The translations under genes were made by a program, and so were the position numbers. This document shows, piece by piece, positions 27,049-36,106 of a stretch of DNA of 64,000 nucleotides (positions are counted from its first letter, which is position 1; the number at the start of each line of letters is the position of its first letter). The notes under the pieces are model-generated. The model searched no databases. It saw nothing but the letters and a program-made list of their open reading frames with translations, and was not told where the DNA came from. The DNA comes from Mesorhizobium sp. SOD10. GTDB lineage: Bacteria > Pseudomonadota > Alphaproteobacteria > Rhizobiales > Rhizobiaceae. Location: positions 1 through 64,000 of the forward strand of contig CCNA01000001.1 of assembly GCA_000824805.1 (NCBI GenBank), written 5' to 3'.

Positions 27049-27837
27049 TTATAACGATTGCTGCACGTCGGATCCGGCAAGCTGCGAGAGCCTGGCCGCG
27101 GCGCCTTGCAGATGCCGAATCGTCAGCGTGATGTCCGGCGCCGCGGGGGCGTTGACGAGCGTGATGTAGGGGATGGTCAGCGCTGCGATGGCTCTGCCGT
27201 CCGGGCCTAGCACCGGCGTCGAAAGATTGTAGACGCCGGCGGTCTGCAGCGACGCCATCATCTCGTAACCGCGGTCGCGCACTTGGTCGAGGCGGGCGAA
27301 GAACTCCGGCGTCAGATTGAGCTGTTCGGTGCTCTGCAGGTGCTCGGCGATCATCATCTTGCGCTCTTCCGGGGAGCGAAAGGCGAGCAGCACATGGCCG
27401 GAGCCGGTGTCGAAAAGGCTAATATGGGAGCCGACGCGGATCGAGATGCCCCAGTAGCGCGGCGCTTCCTGCTGCGCGATGACCACGGCGGCGCCGCGGT
27501 CGAACACGACCAATTGATTGGCCTGCCATGAGGTTTCGGCGAGCTCGCGCATGATCGGCGTCGCGTAGGACACCAGCCGCCGCACCGGCGCATGCAATTG
27601 CGCCAGCCCGAAAAGCTTGAGCGTCAGCGAATAGCGGTCGCCGTCGATCTTGGTGACATAGCCGCGCCTCACCAGGCGGTCGAGCATGCGGTAGAACTCA
27701 TTCGGGCTGCGGTCGAGCCGCTTGGCAATCTCCGCCTGCGTCAGTCCACCGTCTACGCTGGACAGCAGCTCGAGAATGTCCAGCCCCTTGTCCAGCGCCG
27801 GCGCGCGGTAGCGGTCCCCATCTTCTTCCTCGGCCAC
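27049..27837 (-). CDS. IclR family transcriptional regulator
   Basis: This 262-residue regulator has an N-terminal winged helix (ALDKGLDILELLSSVDGGLTQAEIAKRLDRSPNEFYRMLDRLVRRGYV) and a C-terminal ligand-binding IclR domain. The latter includes LAETSWQANQLVVFDRGAAVVIAQQEAP, HISLFDTGSGHVLLAF and LSTPVLGPDGRAIAALTIPYI. It lies divergent from the CUT1 sugar importer and upstream of the lactonase, so it is the likely controller of the fucose-type cluster. Palindromes in the 165-bp divergent gap are candidate targets. Confidence 0.92.
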   Translation of the reverse strand: MAEEEDGDRYRAPALDKGLDILELLSSVDGGLTQAEIAKRLDRSPNEFYRMLDRLVRRGYVTKIDGDRYSLTLKLFGLAQLHAPVRRLVSYATPIMRELAETSWQANQLVVFDRGAAVVIAQQEAPRYWGISIRVGSHISLFDTGSGHVLLAFRSPEERKMMIAEHLQSTEQLNLTPEFFARLDQVRDRGYEMMASLQTAGVYNLSTPVLGPDGRAIAALTIPYITLVNAPAAPDITLTIRHLQGAAARLSQLAGSDVQQSL

Positions 27838-27861
27838 GAGCCCCTCCAGTGAATTTCGATC

Positions 27862-27940
27862 TGCATATATGCATGAACTTCACTCGGCTGGAAGCATAAT
27901 CGCCTTGACCCGGCAATGAAAATGCTATTTGCATATGAAT
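27862..27940. promoter_or_regulatory. Divergent control region with GCATAT palindromes
   Basis: TGCATATATGCA (27862-27873) is a perfect 12-bp palindrome, and TTTGCATATGAAT at about 27928-27940 repeats its GCATAT core. Both lie between the IclR gene and the importer binding-protein gene. IclR-type proteins often bind such paired sites; the assignment is inferred. Confidence 0.45.
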
Positions 27941-28002
27941 GAAACTTAAGCGCTCGGTCGCGCGCTCGGCGGGTCGTCGCTGCGAGTCCATGGGAGGAGA
28001 AC

Positions 28003-29319
28003 ATGACGAGACTGGTTTTACGCATTTCCGCCGGCCTGGCTGGCCTGCTGCTGAGCGGCACCGCGTTTTCGGCCGATCTGCCTGGCAAATTTCCGGGCGT
28101 GACGATTGACGTGAAGCTGATCGGGGGTCAGCAATATGAAAAGCTCTACGAGCGCATCCCCGAATGGGAGAAGGCGACCGGGGCCAAGGTCAACATCCTG
28201 ACCAAGAAGAACGGCTTCGACATCGACAAGGAACTGAAGTCCGACATCGCATCGGGCAGCACCAACTGGTGCGTCGGCTGGAACCATTCGTCCTTCGCGC
28301 CGCAATATACGAGCCTTTACACCGATCTCAGCAAGCTCTTGCCGAAGGAAGAGATCGACGCGTTCGTGCCCTCGACGATCAAGGCGGCAACCATCGACGG
28401 CAAGCTCGAGATGCTGCCGCGCGCGCAGTTCGACGTCTCAGCGCTCTACTACCAGAAGAGCCTCTACGAGAACGCCGACAACAAGACCAAGTTCAAGGCC
28501 AAATACGGCTATGACCTTGCGCCGCCGGACACCTGGAAGGAAGTGACCGACCAGGCCGAGTTCTTCGCCAACCCGCCGAATTTCTACGGCACGCAATTCG
28601 CCGGCAAGGAAGAGGCGATCAACGGCCGCTTCTACGAGATGGTGGTCGCCGAGGGCGGCGAATATCTCGACAAGGACGGCAAGCCCGTCTTCAACTCCGA
28701 GGCTGGCATCCGGGCGCTCGACTGGTTCGTCAACCTCTACAAGGCCAAGGCCGTGCCGGCCGGCACCACCAACTACCTGTGGGACGATCTTGGCCAGGGC
28801 TTTGCCTCCGGCACCGTGGCGATCAACCTCGATTGGCCGGGCTGGGCCGGGTTCTTCAACGACCCGAAGTCCTCGAAGGTCGCCGGCAATGTCGGCGTGA
28901 AGGTCGCGCCCAAGGGCTCCTCCGGCAAACGCACCGGCTGGTCGGGCTTTCACGGCTTCTCGGTGACCGAGAACTGCCCGAACAAGGAAGCGGCGGCCTC
29001 GCTCGTCTGGTGGCTGACCAACGAGGACAGCCAGAAGCTGGAAGCCGCCGCCGGCCCGCTGCCGACCCGCACCGCGGTCTGGGACTGGGACCTGAAGCAG
29101 GCCGAGAACGATCCTTACAAAAAGGAGGTTCTGGCCGCCTTCCAGGAGGAAGCCAAGCACGCCTTCGCCGTGCCGCAGACGCCTGAGTGGATCGAGATCT
29201 CGAACGCCGTCTACCCCGAGCTGCAAGCGGCGATCCTCGGCGACAAGACGTCCAAGCAGGCGCTCGATGACGCCGCCGCCAAGGCGACGCAGATCCTCCA
29301 GGACGCCGGCAAGCTCTGA
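28003..29319 (+). CDS. CUT1 sugar ABC transporter binding protein
   Basis: This 438-residue periplasmic protein has a signal peptide (RISAGLAGLLLSGTAFSA, cleavage near residue 23). The mature domain is a family 1 solute-binding protein: IDVKLIGGQQYEKLYERIPEWEKATGAKVNILTKKNGFDIDKELKSDIASG and FASGTVAINLDWPGWAGFF. It begins a plus-strand operon that encodes importer and catabolic enzymes for a 6-deoxy sugar, so L-fucose or a similar sugar is the likely ligand. A GGGAGGAG site precedes the start. Confidence 0.88.
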   Translation: MTRLVLRISAGLAGLLLSGTAFSADLPGKFPGVTIDVKLIGGQQYEKLYERIPEWEKATGAKVNILTKKNGFDIDKELKSDIASGSTNWCVGWNHSSFAPQYTSLYTDLSKLLPKEEIDAFVPSTIKAATIDGKLEMLPRAQFDVSALYYQKSLYENADNKTKFKAKYGYDLAPPDTWKEVTDQAEFFANPPNFYGTQFAGKEEAINGRFYEMVVAEGGEYLDKDGKPVFNSEAGIRALDWFVNLYKAKAVPAGTTNYLWDDLGQGFASGTVAINLDWPGWAGFFNDPKSSKVAGNVGVKVAPKGSSGKRTGWSGFHGFSVTENCPNKEAAASLVWWLTNEDSQKLEAAAGPLPTRTAVWDWDLKQAENDPYKKEVLAAFQEEAKHAFAVPQTPEWIEISNAVYPELQAAILGDKTSKQALDDAAAKATQILQDAGKL

Positions 29320-29335
29320 CGATAGCTCTCAACGC

Positions 29336-29364
29336 CGCCTCCCCCGTCGCGAATGGGGGAGGCG
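29336..29364 (+). other. Stem-loop after binding-protein gene
   Basis: CGCCTCCCCC and GGGGGAGGCG form a perfect 10-bp stem with a nine-base loop, 16 bp past the stop codon. There is no T tract. It probably raises binding-protein mRNA over the permease mRNA. The core resembles the CTCCCC/GGGGAG palindromes at 43498. Confidence 0.5.
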
Positions 29365-29446
29365 ACTTGCCGCTACGGGCCTTCCGTTTCGGCCGGGACC
29401 TTGCCCATGGCGGCCCGAATTGAATGCAAAACCTCACAGGATCCCG

Positions 29447-30343
29447 ATGAAGGGCTTCAAGCCATCCGCGCCATTCCTGCTGCTGCTCCCGGCGATTATC
29501 GTGCTGGCGGCGGTCGTGGTGCTGCCGTTGGTCCTGTCGCTCTATTCCAGCTTCACGCCCTTCCGCCTGACGCGGCCGGAGTCCTTCTTCGTCTTCGTCG
29601 GCTTCAGGAATTATCTGTCGATCCTGTCCAATGCCGATTTCTGGTGGGCTTTCGGCCGCACCGTTCTGTTGCTCACCATCGCGCTCAACCTCGAAATGCT
29701 GCTCGGCCTCGGCCTGGCCATGCTGGTCGAGAAAGCGACGCGCGGCCAGCGCATCCTGCGCACGCTGATGATGTTCCCGATGATGTTCTCGCCGATCCTC
29801 GTCGGCTTCCAGTTCAAGTTCATGTTCAACGACAATATCGGCCTGGTGAACAACGCGCTGCAGTCGTTGGGCATCACTGAGGACGCCATCCCATGGCTGA
29901 TCGAAGGTCATCTCGCCTTCATCGCCATCGCGATCGCGGAGATCTGGTCGTCGACCTCAATCTTCGCCATCCTGATCCTGGCCGGCCTGCTCGCCATGCC
30001 CAAGGAGCCGATCGAGGCCGCGCGCGTCGACGGCTGCACGCCCTGGCAGACCTTCCGCTATGTCACCTGGCCCTTCCTCATGCCCTTCGCCTATATCGCC
30101 ATGACGATCCGCTCGCTCGACGTCGCGCGCGCCTATGACATCGTCAAGATCATGACTGACGGCGGACCTGCCGGCCGCACGGAGCTGTTGTGGACGCTGG
30201 TCGGACGCACCGCCTACAGCGACGCCCGCATGGGGCTCGCCAACGCGATGGCCTATTTCTCGATACTGCTGTCGATCGCCTTCACCGTCTATTTCTACAA
30301 CAAGCTCGCCGCGGCGCGCGCGCAGATCGGCGCGGAGTGGTGA
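29447..30343 (+). CDS. CUT1 sugar ABC transporter permease 1 (MalF type)
   Basis: This 298-residue permease has about six helices and the EAA loop IEAARVDGCTPWQTFRYVTWPFLMP that contacts the ATPase. Start 29447 (MKGFKPSAPFLLLLPAI) was chosen because the first helix follows at once; the long upstream extension covers the hairpin and is Arg/Pro-rich. It pairs with the next gene. Confidence 0.9.
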   Translation: MKGFKPSAPFLLLLPAIIVLAAVVVLPLVLSLYSSFTPFRLTRPESFFVFVGFRNYLSILSNADFWWAFGRTVLLLTIALNLEMLLGLGLAMLVEKATRGQRILRTLMMFPMMFSPILVGFQFKFMFNDNIGLVNNALQSLGITEDAIPWLIEGHLAFIAIAIAEIWSSTSIFAILILAGLLAMPKEPIEAARVDGCTPWQTFRYVTWPFLMPFAYIAMTIRSLDVARAYDIVKIMTDGGPAGRTELLWTLVGRTAYSDARMGLANAMAYFSILLSIAFTVYFYNKLAAARAQIGAEW

Positions 30344-30345
30344 GA

Positions 30346-31212
30346 ATGGACGAGAACGCCTCCGCCCGCCTCGCGCGCCGCGCGCTGACAGTCGCGCATC
30401 GTGTCGGCCTCTTCCTCGCCATGCTGGTCATCTGCCTGCCAGGCATCTGGATCGTGCTGTCGTCGCTCAGGCCCACGGTCGAGATCATGGCCAAGCCGCC
30501 GGTCTGGATCCCGCAGCAGCTCTCCTTCGACGCTTATGTTGCGATGTTCAGCGGCATCGGCAAAGGCGGCATCCCGGTGCTCGACTATTTCCGCAACTCG
30601 CTGATCATCTCGATCACCTCGACCGTGATCGCGGTGGCGATCGGCATGGCCGGCGGCTACGCCTTCGCGCGCTACCGATTCCGCGGCAAGTCAGGCATGT
30701 TCCTCGGCCTGATGCTGACGCGCACCGTGCCCGGCATCGCGCTGTCGCTGCCCTTGTTCTTCCTCTATGTGCGGCTGGGCATTATCGACACCCATATCGG
30801 CATGATCCTGGCCTATGTCGCGCTCAACGTGCCCTTCACCATTTGGCTGATCGACGGCTTCTTCCGCCAGGTGCCGAAGGACCTTGCCGAGGCCGCGCAG
30901 ATCGACGGCTGCACGCGCTGGCAGGCCTTTTGGCAGGTCGAATTCCCGCTGGCGCGTCCCGGCGTCGCCTCGGCCGCGATCTTCGCCTTCCTCACCTGCT
31001 GGAACGAGTTCGCGCTGGCGTCGCAGCTTACCCGTTCCGTCAGTTCCAAGACGCTGCCCGTCGGACTGCTCGACTATACGGCCGAGTTCACCATCGACTG
31101 GCGCGGCATGTGCGCGCTGGCCGTGGTGATGATCATCCCGGCGCTGACCCTCACTTACGTCGTCCAGAAACACCTCGTCGGCGGCCTCACCTCCGGCGCC
31201 GTGAAAGGTTGA
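30346..31212 (+). CDS. CUT1 sugar ABC transporter permease 2 (MalG type)
   Basis: This 288-residue permease begins two bases after the previous stop. It has the G-type pattern: GIWIVLSSLRPTVEIMAKPP after helix 1, NSLIISITSTVIAVAIGMAGGYAFARYRF and the EAA loop AEAAQIDGCTRWQAFWQVEFPLARPG. It ends GGLTSGAVKG, typical of MalG-family C termini. It forms the channel with the preceding permease. Confidence 0.92.
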   Translation: MDENASARLARRALTVAHRVGLFLAMLVICLPGIWIVLSSLRPTVEIMAKPPVWIPQQLSFDAYVAMFSGIGKGGIPVLDYFRNSLIISITSTVIAVAIGMAGGYAFARYRFRGKSGMFLGLMLTRTVPGIALSLPLFFLYVRLGIIDTHIGMILAYVALNVPFTIWLIDGFFRQVPKDLAEAAQIDGCTRWQAFWQVEFPLARPGVASAAIFAFLTCWNEFALASQLTRSVSSKTLPVGLLDYTAEFTIDWRGMCALAVVMIIPALTLTYVVQKHLVGGLTSGAVKG

Positions 31213-31217
31213 ACTGC

Positions 31218-32315
31218 ATGGCAACGGTTTCGCTGAACAAGCTCACCAAGCGCTACGGCAATATCGAGATCGTGCACGGCATCGATCTCGAGATCGCCGA
31301 CCGCGAGTTCATCGCCTTGGTCGGCCCGTCGGGCTGCGGCAAGTCGACGACGTTGCGCATGATCGCCGGCCTCGAGGATATCAGTGGCGGCGCGATCGAT
31401 ATCGGCGGCCGCGTGGTCAACGACCTGCCGCCGCGCTCACGCAACATCTCCATGGTGTTCCAGTCCTACGCGCTCTACCCGCATATGACGGTGCGCGAGA
31501 ATCTCGGCTTCTCGCTCAAGATCGCGGGAGCGACCAAGGACGACATGGACCGGCGCGTCGCCGAGGCTTCCGCCATCCTCGGCCTCGACGAACTGCTGGA
31601 ACGCCGTCCCTCGCAGCTTTCCGGCGGCCAGCGCCAGCGCGTCGCCATGGGCCGTGCCATCGTGCGCGACCCGGACGTCTTCCTGTTCGACGAGCCGCTC
31701 TCTAACCTGGACGCCAAGCTGCGCACGCAGATGCGCACCGAGATCAAGAAGCTGCACGCCAAGGTGAAGTCGACGGTCATCTACGTCACCCACGACCAGG
31801 TCGAGGCGATGACGCTGGCCGACCGCATCGTCATCATGCGCTCAGGCCACATCGAGCAGGTCGGCACGCCGGACGAGGTGTTCAGCCGTCCCGCCACCCG
31901 CTTCGTCGCCGGCTTCATCGGCTCGCCGCCGATGAATCTGCATGAGGCGACGGTGAGCGACGGCAAGCTTATGTTTGGCGGCGGCGACAGCCTGCCTCTG
32001 CCCGGACAATTCAAGTCGAAGACGGCGGCCGGCGACAAGGTCGTATTCGGCATCCGCCCGGATGATTTCTATCCCACGGGCCACGGGCTAAGCTCCGGCA
32101 GCGAGACAGAAGTCCACCGCGTCGATCTGCCGGTCAGCATCACCGAGCCGCTCGGCAACGAAACGCTGGTCTTCGCCGAGTTCAACGGCACCGACTGGGT
32201 GTCGCGCATGCTCAATCCGAAGCCGCTGAAAGCCGGCGACAGGATCGGCATGAGCTTCGACCTGAGCCGCGCGCATCTGTTCTCCGCCGAAACCGGCAAG
32301 TCGCTGAGGAGCTGA
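31218..32315 (+). CDS. CUT1 sugar ABC transporter ATPase (UgpC/MsmK type)
   Basis: This 365-residue ATPase has Walker A GPSGCGKST (36-44), Q-loop FQSYALYPHMTVRENL, signature LSGGQRQRVAMGRAIV, Walker B VFLFDEPLSNLD and switch YVTHDQVEAMTLAD. A C-terminal TOBE-type regulatory domain of about 120 residues follows (FGIRPDDFYPTG). It begins five bases after the permease gene and one base separates it from the next enzyme gene, so importer and enzymes form one transcript. Confidence 0.93.
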   Translation: MATVSLNKLTKRYGNIEIVHGIDLEIADREFIALVGPSGCGKSTTLRMIAGLEDISGGAIDIGGRVVNDLPPRSRNISMVFQSYALYPHMTVRENLGFSLKIAGATKDDMDRRVAEASAILGLDELLERRPSQLSGGQRQRVAMGRAIVRDPDVFLFDEPLSNLDAKLRTQMRTEIKKLHAKVKSTVIYVTHDQVEAMTLADRIVIMRSGHIEQVGTPDEVFSRPATRFVAGFIGSPPMNLHEATVSDGKLMFGGGDSLPLPGQFKSKTAAGDKVVFGIRPDDFYPTGHGLSSGSETEVHRVDLPVSITEPLGNETLVFAEFNGTDWVSRMLNPKPLKAGDRIGMSFDLSRAHLFSAETGKSLRS

Positions 32316-32316
32316 C

Positions 32317-33429
32317 ATGGCGAAAATCGAGAAGATCGAACTGCGCATGGTTGACCTCGTGCCGAAGGTCAAGCGCACGGACGCCATCCAGAGTTTCGTC
32401 AGCCAGGAGACGCCGATCGTCACCGTCACCGATTCCGACGGCGCATCGGGCACCGGCTACAGCTACACGATCGGCACCGGCGGTTCCTCGGTGATGCGGC
32501 TTCTGGCCGACCATCTCGCGCCGCGCCTGATCGGTTGCGACCCCGACCAGATCGAGGCGATTTGGCACGAGCTCGAATTCGCTACCCACGCCACCACCAT
32601 CGGCGCCATCACGGCGATCGCGCTGGCCGCGATCGACACCGCCCTTTGGGATCTGCGGGCGAGGAAACAGAACCTGCCGCTCTGGAAGCTCGCCGGCGGC
32701 GCAAAGGACCGTTGTCCGCTCTACACGACAGAGGGCGGCTGGCTGCATATCGAGACGGCCGCACTTGTCGACGACGCGCTGGAAGCGAAGGCCAAGGGCT
32801 TTACCGGCTCGAAGGTCAAGATCGGCAAACCGCATGGATCGGAGGATTTTTCGCGGCTGTCGGCGGTGCGCAAGGCGGTCGGCGACGGCTATGAGATAAT
32901 GACCGACTGCAACCAGGGTTTTTCCGTCGACGAAGCGATCCGACGCGCCGAGCGGCTGCGCGATCTCGATCTCGCCTGGATCGAGGAACCGCTGCCGGCC
33001 GACGACATCGACGGCCATGTGCGGCTGTCGAACTCGACCGCGACGCCGATCGCGGTCGGCGAGTCGCTCTATTCGATAAGGCATTTTCGCGAGTACATGC
33101 AGAAAGGCGGCTGCAACATCGTCCAGGTCGATGTCGGCCGCATCGGCGGCATCACGCCCTGGCTGAAAGTCGCCCATGCGGCGGAAGCCTTCGACATGCC
33201 GGTCTGTCCGCATTTCCTGATGGAGTTGCATGTCAGCTTGGTCTGCGCCATCCAGAACGGCAAATATGTCGAATATATTCCGCAGCTCGACGAGTTGACG
33301 GGTGACAAAATGCGCATCGAGAATGGTCATGCGCTGGCGCCCAGCGAGCCGGGCATCGGCATCGACTGGGACTGGGACGCGGTCAAGGCGAGAAGCATCG
33401 CCGAGTTCACCACGGCGATCGTGAAATAG
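32317..33429 (+). CDS. Enolase-superfamily sugar-acid dehydratase/racemase (MR/MLE family)
   Basis: This 370-residue mandelate-racemase-type enzyme has its catalytic elements in order. Lys166-x-Lys168 is in GSKVKIGKP; metal ligands Asp197 (MTDCNQG), Glu223 (WIEEPL) and Glu249 (GES) follow; Asp272 and His299 (CPHF) form the second dyad. It abstracts the proton alpha to a sugar-acid carboxylate. Because a clear L-fuconate dehydratase lies further down, this one may act on another acid such as L-galactonate, L-arabinonate or D-altronate-like, or be an epimerase. Single-base spacing to the ATPase gene marks co-transcription. Confidence 0.85.
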   Translation: MAKIEKIELRMVDLVPKVKRTDAIQSFVSQETPIVTVTDSDGASGTGYSYTIGTGGSSVMRLLADHLAPRLIGCDPDQIEAIWHELEFATHATTIGAITAIALAAIDTALWDLRARKQNLPLWKLAGGAKDRCPLYTTEGGWLHIETAALVDDALEAKAKGFTGSKVKIGKPHGSEDFSRLSAVRKAVGDGYEIMTDCNQGFSVDEAIRRAERLRDLDLAWIEEPLPADDIDGHVRLSNSTATPIAVGESLYSIRHFREYMQKGGCNIVQVDVGRIGGITPWLKVAHAAEAFDMPVCPHFLMELHVSLVCAIQNGKYVEYIPQLDELTGDKMRIENGHALAPSEPGIGIDWDWDAVKARSIAEFTTAIVK

Positions 33430-33437
33430 GGAGGCGA

Positions 33438-33770
33438 ATGATGCAGCGCATGGGAATGGTGCTGGGCCTGAAGCCCGAGAAGGTCGAGGAATATGTCCGC
33501 CTCCACGCCGCCGTCTGGCCGGACGTGCTGACCATGATCTCGGCCTGCAACATCAAGAACTATTCAATCTACCTGAAGCGGCCGGAGAACCTCCTGTTCT
33601 CCTATTTCGAATATCACGGCACAGACTTCGCCGCCGACATGGCCAAGATGGCCGCCGACCCGAAGACGCAGGAATGGTGGTCGGTCTGCATGCCCTGCCA
33701 GGAGCCGCTGGAAACGCGCAAGGAAGGCGAGTGGTGGGCAACGATGGACGAGGTCTTCCACCATGACTGA
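33438..33770 (+). CDS. L-rhamnose/fucose mutarotase family protein
   Basis: This 110-residue RhaM-family (PF05336) protein interconverts alpha and beta anomers of 6-deoxy sugars. It shows MGMVLGLKPEKVEEYVRLHAAVWPDVLTMI with the conserved His in LHAAVWP, then NYSIYLKRPENLLFSYFEY, and a Trp pair (QEWWSVCMP). Length is typical. It overlaps the oxidoreductase gene by eight bases. Its presence supports a 6-deoxyhexose, rather than a pentose, as the sugar handled by the operon. Confidence 0.9.
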   Translation: MMQRMGMVLGLKPEKVEEYVRLHAAVWPDVLTMISACNIKNYSIYLKRPENLLFSYFEYHGTDFAADMAKMAADPKTQEWWSVCMPCQEPLETRKEGEWWATMDEVFHHD

Positions 33771-34836
33771 CGTCTTCGATCAGGCATCGCTGGCGCAGTC
33801 CTGGCCGAAGCCCTCGAAGCCGCGCCCGATCGTCACCTTCGGCGCCGGCTCGATCGTCGGCGACGCGCACTTTCCCGCTTACAGCAAGGCCGGGTTCCCG
33901 ATTTCCGGCCTCTACGATCCGGATCAGGCCAAGGCGCAAAAGCTCGCCGGCAAATGGGGCGTGACGGCGTTCGGCTCGGTAGAGGAGGCGGCAGCCGTCA
34001 AGGACGCAATCTTCGATCTGGCGACGCCGCCGGGCCGTCATGCCGAGGTGCTGAAGGGGCTGCCCGATGGCGCCGTAGCGCTGATCCAGAAGCCGATGGG
34101 TAACTATCTCGGCGAGGCAACGGAAATCCTGGAAATCTGCCGCGCCAAGCAACTTAAGGCGGCGGTCAATTTCCAGCTTCGCTTCGCGCCGATGATGCTG
34201 GCGCTGAAGGATGCCATCGCCAAGGGCTGGCTGGGCGAGGTCGTGGATTTCGACGCGCTTCTGGCGCTCGACACGCCCTGGCAGCTCTGGGAATTCCTGC
34301 TCAAGGCGCCGCGCGTCGAGATCGCCATGCATTCGATCCATTATCTCGACCTGATCCGCCAGCTTCTCGGCAATCCGCTTGGGGTGCATGCCAAGACGCT
34401 TGGCCATCCCAACCACCAGGTCGCGCAGACCCGCACCAGCGCCATCCTCGACTATGGCGACACGGTGCGATGCGCGCTCTCGATCAACCACGACCATAAA
34501 TTCGGGCGCCGCCACCAGGCCTGCGAGTTCCGCATCTGCGGCACCGAGGGCGCGGCCTATGTCAAGCTCGGCCTTAACCTCGACTATCCGCGCGGCGAGC
34601 CGGATACTCTGGAAATCTATCCGAAAGGCGGGTCGGAATGGGTCACCGTCCCGCTGGCCGGCGAATGGTTCCCCGATGCCTTTGTCGGCCGCATGGCCAA
34701 TGTCCAGCGCTTCGCGTCCGGCGAGGACGCCGAGCTGGTGAGCTCCGTCGAGGACGCCTGGCACACCATGGCCCTGGTCGAGGCCGCCTATAAATCGAGC
34801 GCCGCGCCGGCAACGCCGCTGGCCGCAAAGCCGTAA
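33763..34836 (+). CDS. Gfo/Idh/MocA-family oxidoreductase
   Basis: This 357-residue NAD(P)-dependent sugar dehydrogenase has a Rossmann start ([29 protein letters not shown]). The segment [13 protein letters not shown] replaces the usual EKP with QKP but keeps the catalytic Lys, and a C-terminal Gfo/Idh domain follows ([41 protein letters not shown]). It may oxidise the sugar at C1 in the first pathway step, giving the lactone for the fuconolactonase-like enzyme. This is inference from context; a dedicated aldose dehydrogenase is otherwise not visible except the SDR downstream. Confidence 0.85.
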   Translation: MTDVFDQASLAQSWPKPSKPRPIVTFGAGSIVGDAHFPAYSKAGFPISGLYDPDQAKAQKLAGKWGVTAFGSVEEAAAVKDAIFDLATPPGRHAEVLKGLPDGAVALIQKPMGNYLGEATEILEICRAKQLKAAVNFQLRFAPMMLALKDAIAKGWLGEVVDFDALLALDTPWQLWEFLLKAPRVEIAMHSIHYLDLIRQLLGNPLGVHAKTLGHPNHQVAQTRTSAILDYGDTVRCALSINHDHKFGRRHQACEFRICGTEGAAYVKLGLNLDYPRGEPDTLEIYPKGGSEWVTVPLAGEWFPDAFVGRMANVQRFASGEDAELVSSVEDAWHTMALVEAAYKSSAAPATPLAAKP

Positions 34837-34844
34837 GGCGGGAC

Positions 34845-35291
34845 ATGGAACAGACTACCTACTTCGAAGACTATGAAATCGGCTCGTCGCGCCTTACCAG
34901 CGGCCGCACCATCACCGAGACGGACTTCGTCGTCCATGCCGGCCATACCGGCGATTTCTTCCCGCATCACATGGATGCCGAGTTCATGAAGACCACGCCC
35001 TTCGGCCAGCGCATCGCGCATGGCACGCTGGTTTTCTCGGTCGGTGTCGGCCTGACGGCGAGCGTCATCAACCCGGTCGCCTTCTCCTATGGGTATGACC
35101 GGCTGCGCTTCATCAAGCCGGTCTTCATTGGCGACACGATCCGCACGCGCACCACCATCGCGGCCAAGGAAGACGATCCGAAACGGCCAAACGCCGGACG
35201 CGTCATCGAACGCGTCGAGGTTTTGAACCAGCGTGACGAGGTCGTGCTGGCGGCGGATCACATTTACATCGTCGAGCGACGGCCCGGCTAA
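34845..35291 (+). CDS. MaoC-family dehydratase
   Basis: This 148-residue hot-dog protein has the hydratase motif in [14 protein letters not shown]. Asp and His of the catalytic pair are kept, while the usual Asn is Phe. The strand [21 protein letters not shown] is almost identical to that in the larger MaoC gene at 17765, so the two are paralogues. MaoC enzymes act on acyl thioesters, which is unexpected in a fucose route that ends in pyruvate and lactate. It may process a side product or mark a different end pathway. Confidence 0.82.
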   Translation: MEQTTYFEDYEIGSSRLTSGRTITETDFVVHAGHTGDFFPHHMDAEFMKTTPFGQRIAHGTLVFSVGVGLTASVINPVAFSYGYDRLRFIKPVFIGDTIRTRTTIAAKEDDPKRPNAGRVIERVEVLNQRDEVVLAADHIYIVERRPG

Positions 35292-35309
35292 AAGACGGAG
35301 ACAAGGAAC

Positions 35310-36041
35310 ATGGCTGACATCACAGGCAACGTCGTGGTCGTCACGGCGGCCGCGCAGGGCATCGGACGGGCAAGCGCGCTGGCTTTCGCCAAGGCCGGCG
35401 CCATTGTGCACGCCACCGACATCAACGAGATGGCCCTTGCCGAAGTTGGCAAGACACCCGGCATCACGACGCGCAAGCTTGATGTGCTGGACGACGAGGC
35501 GGTGAAATCCACCTTCGCCGAGATCGGCCGCGTCGACGTGCTGTTCAACTGCGCCGGCTTCGTCCATGCCGGCTCGATCCTGGAGATGAAGGACGAGGAT
35601 CTCGACTTTGCCTTCAACCTCAATGTGCGCGCCATGATCCGCACCATCCGCGCCGTGTTGCCCGGCATGCTGGAGCGCAGCGACGGATCGATCATCAACA
35701 TGGCCTCCGTCGCCGGCGCCCCGAAGGGCGTGCCGAACCGCTTCGCCTATGGCATGACCAAGGCGGCCGTGGTCGGTCTGACCAAGTCGATTGCCGCCGA
35801 TTATGTCGCCAAGGGAATACGCTGCAACGCCATCTGCCCGGGCACTGTCGAGAGCCCCTCGCTTCAGGGTCGCATGCAGGCGCAGGGCGACTATGAGGCG
35901 GCGCGCGCGGCTTTCATCGCCCGCCAGCCGATGGGCAGGATCGGCACGCCGGAAGAGATCGCCGACCTCGCCGTCTATCTCGCAGGCGCGACTTATACGA
36001 CCGGGCAGGCCTATAATATCGACGGCGGCTGGTCGATCTGA
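35310..36041 (+). CDS. SDR, probable 2-keto-3-deoxy-L-fuconate dehydrogenase
   Basis: This 243-residue short-chain dehydrogenase has AAAQGIGRASALAFAKAG with TDIN next (Asp favours NAD), NCAGFVHAG, MASVAGAPKGVPNRFAYGMTKAAV with catalytic Ser, Tyr and Lys, and the C-terminal GTPEEIADLAVYLAGATYTTGQAYNIDGGWSI. The closest known group by pattern includes the DHRS6-like 2-keto-3-deoxy-L-fuconate dehydrogenase. That enzyme follows L-fuconate dehydratase in the non-phosphorylating fucose route. L-fucose 1-dehydrogenase is the alternative. It lies directly before the dehydratase gene. Confidence 0.82.
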   Translation: MADITGNVVVVTAAAQGIGRASALAFAKAGAIVHATDINEMALAEVGKTPGITTRKLDVLDDEAVKSTFAEIGRVDVLFNCAGFVHAGSILEMKDEDLDFAFNLNVRAMIRTIRAVLPGMLERSDGSIINMASVAGAPKGVPNRFAYGMTKAAVVGLTKSIAADYVAKGIRCNAICPGTVESPSLQGRMQAQGDYEAARAAFIARQPMGRIGTPEEIADLAVYLAGATYTTGQAYNIDGGWSI

Positions 36042-36106
36042 GGCTGTTCCGGTAGGCAGTCGAGCGGCGGCGACCCAATGACGAGGCGGGCCAGTACGAG
36101 GCAGCA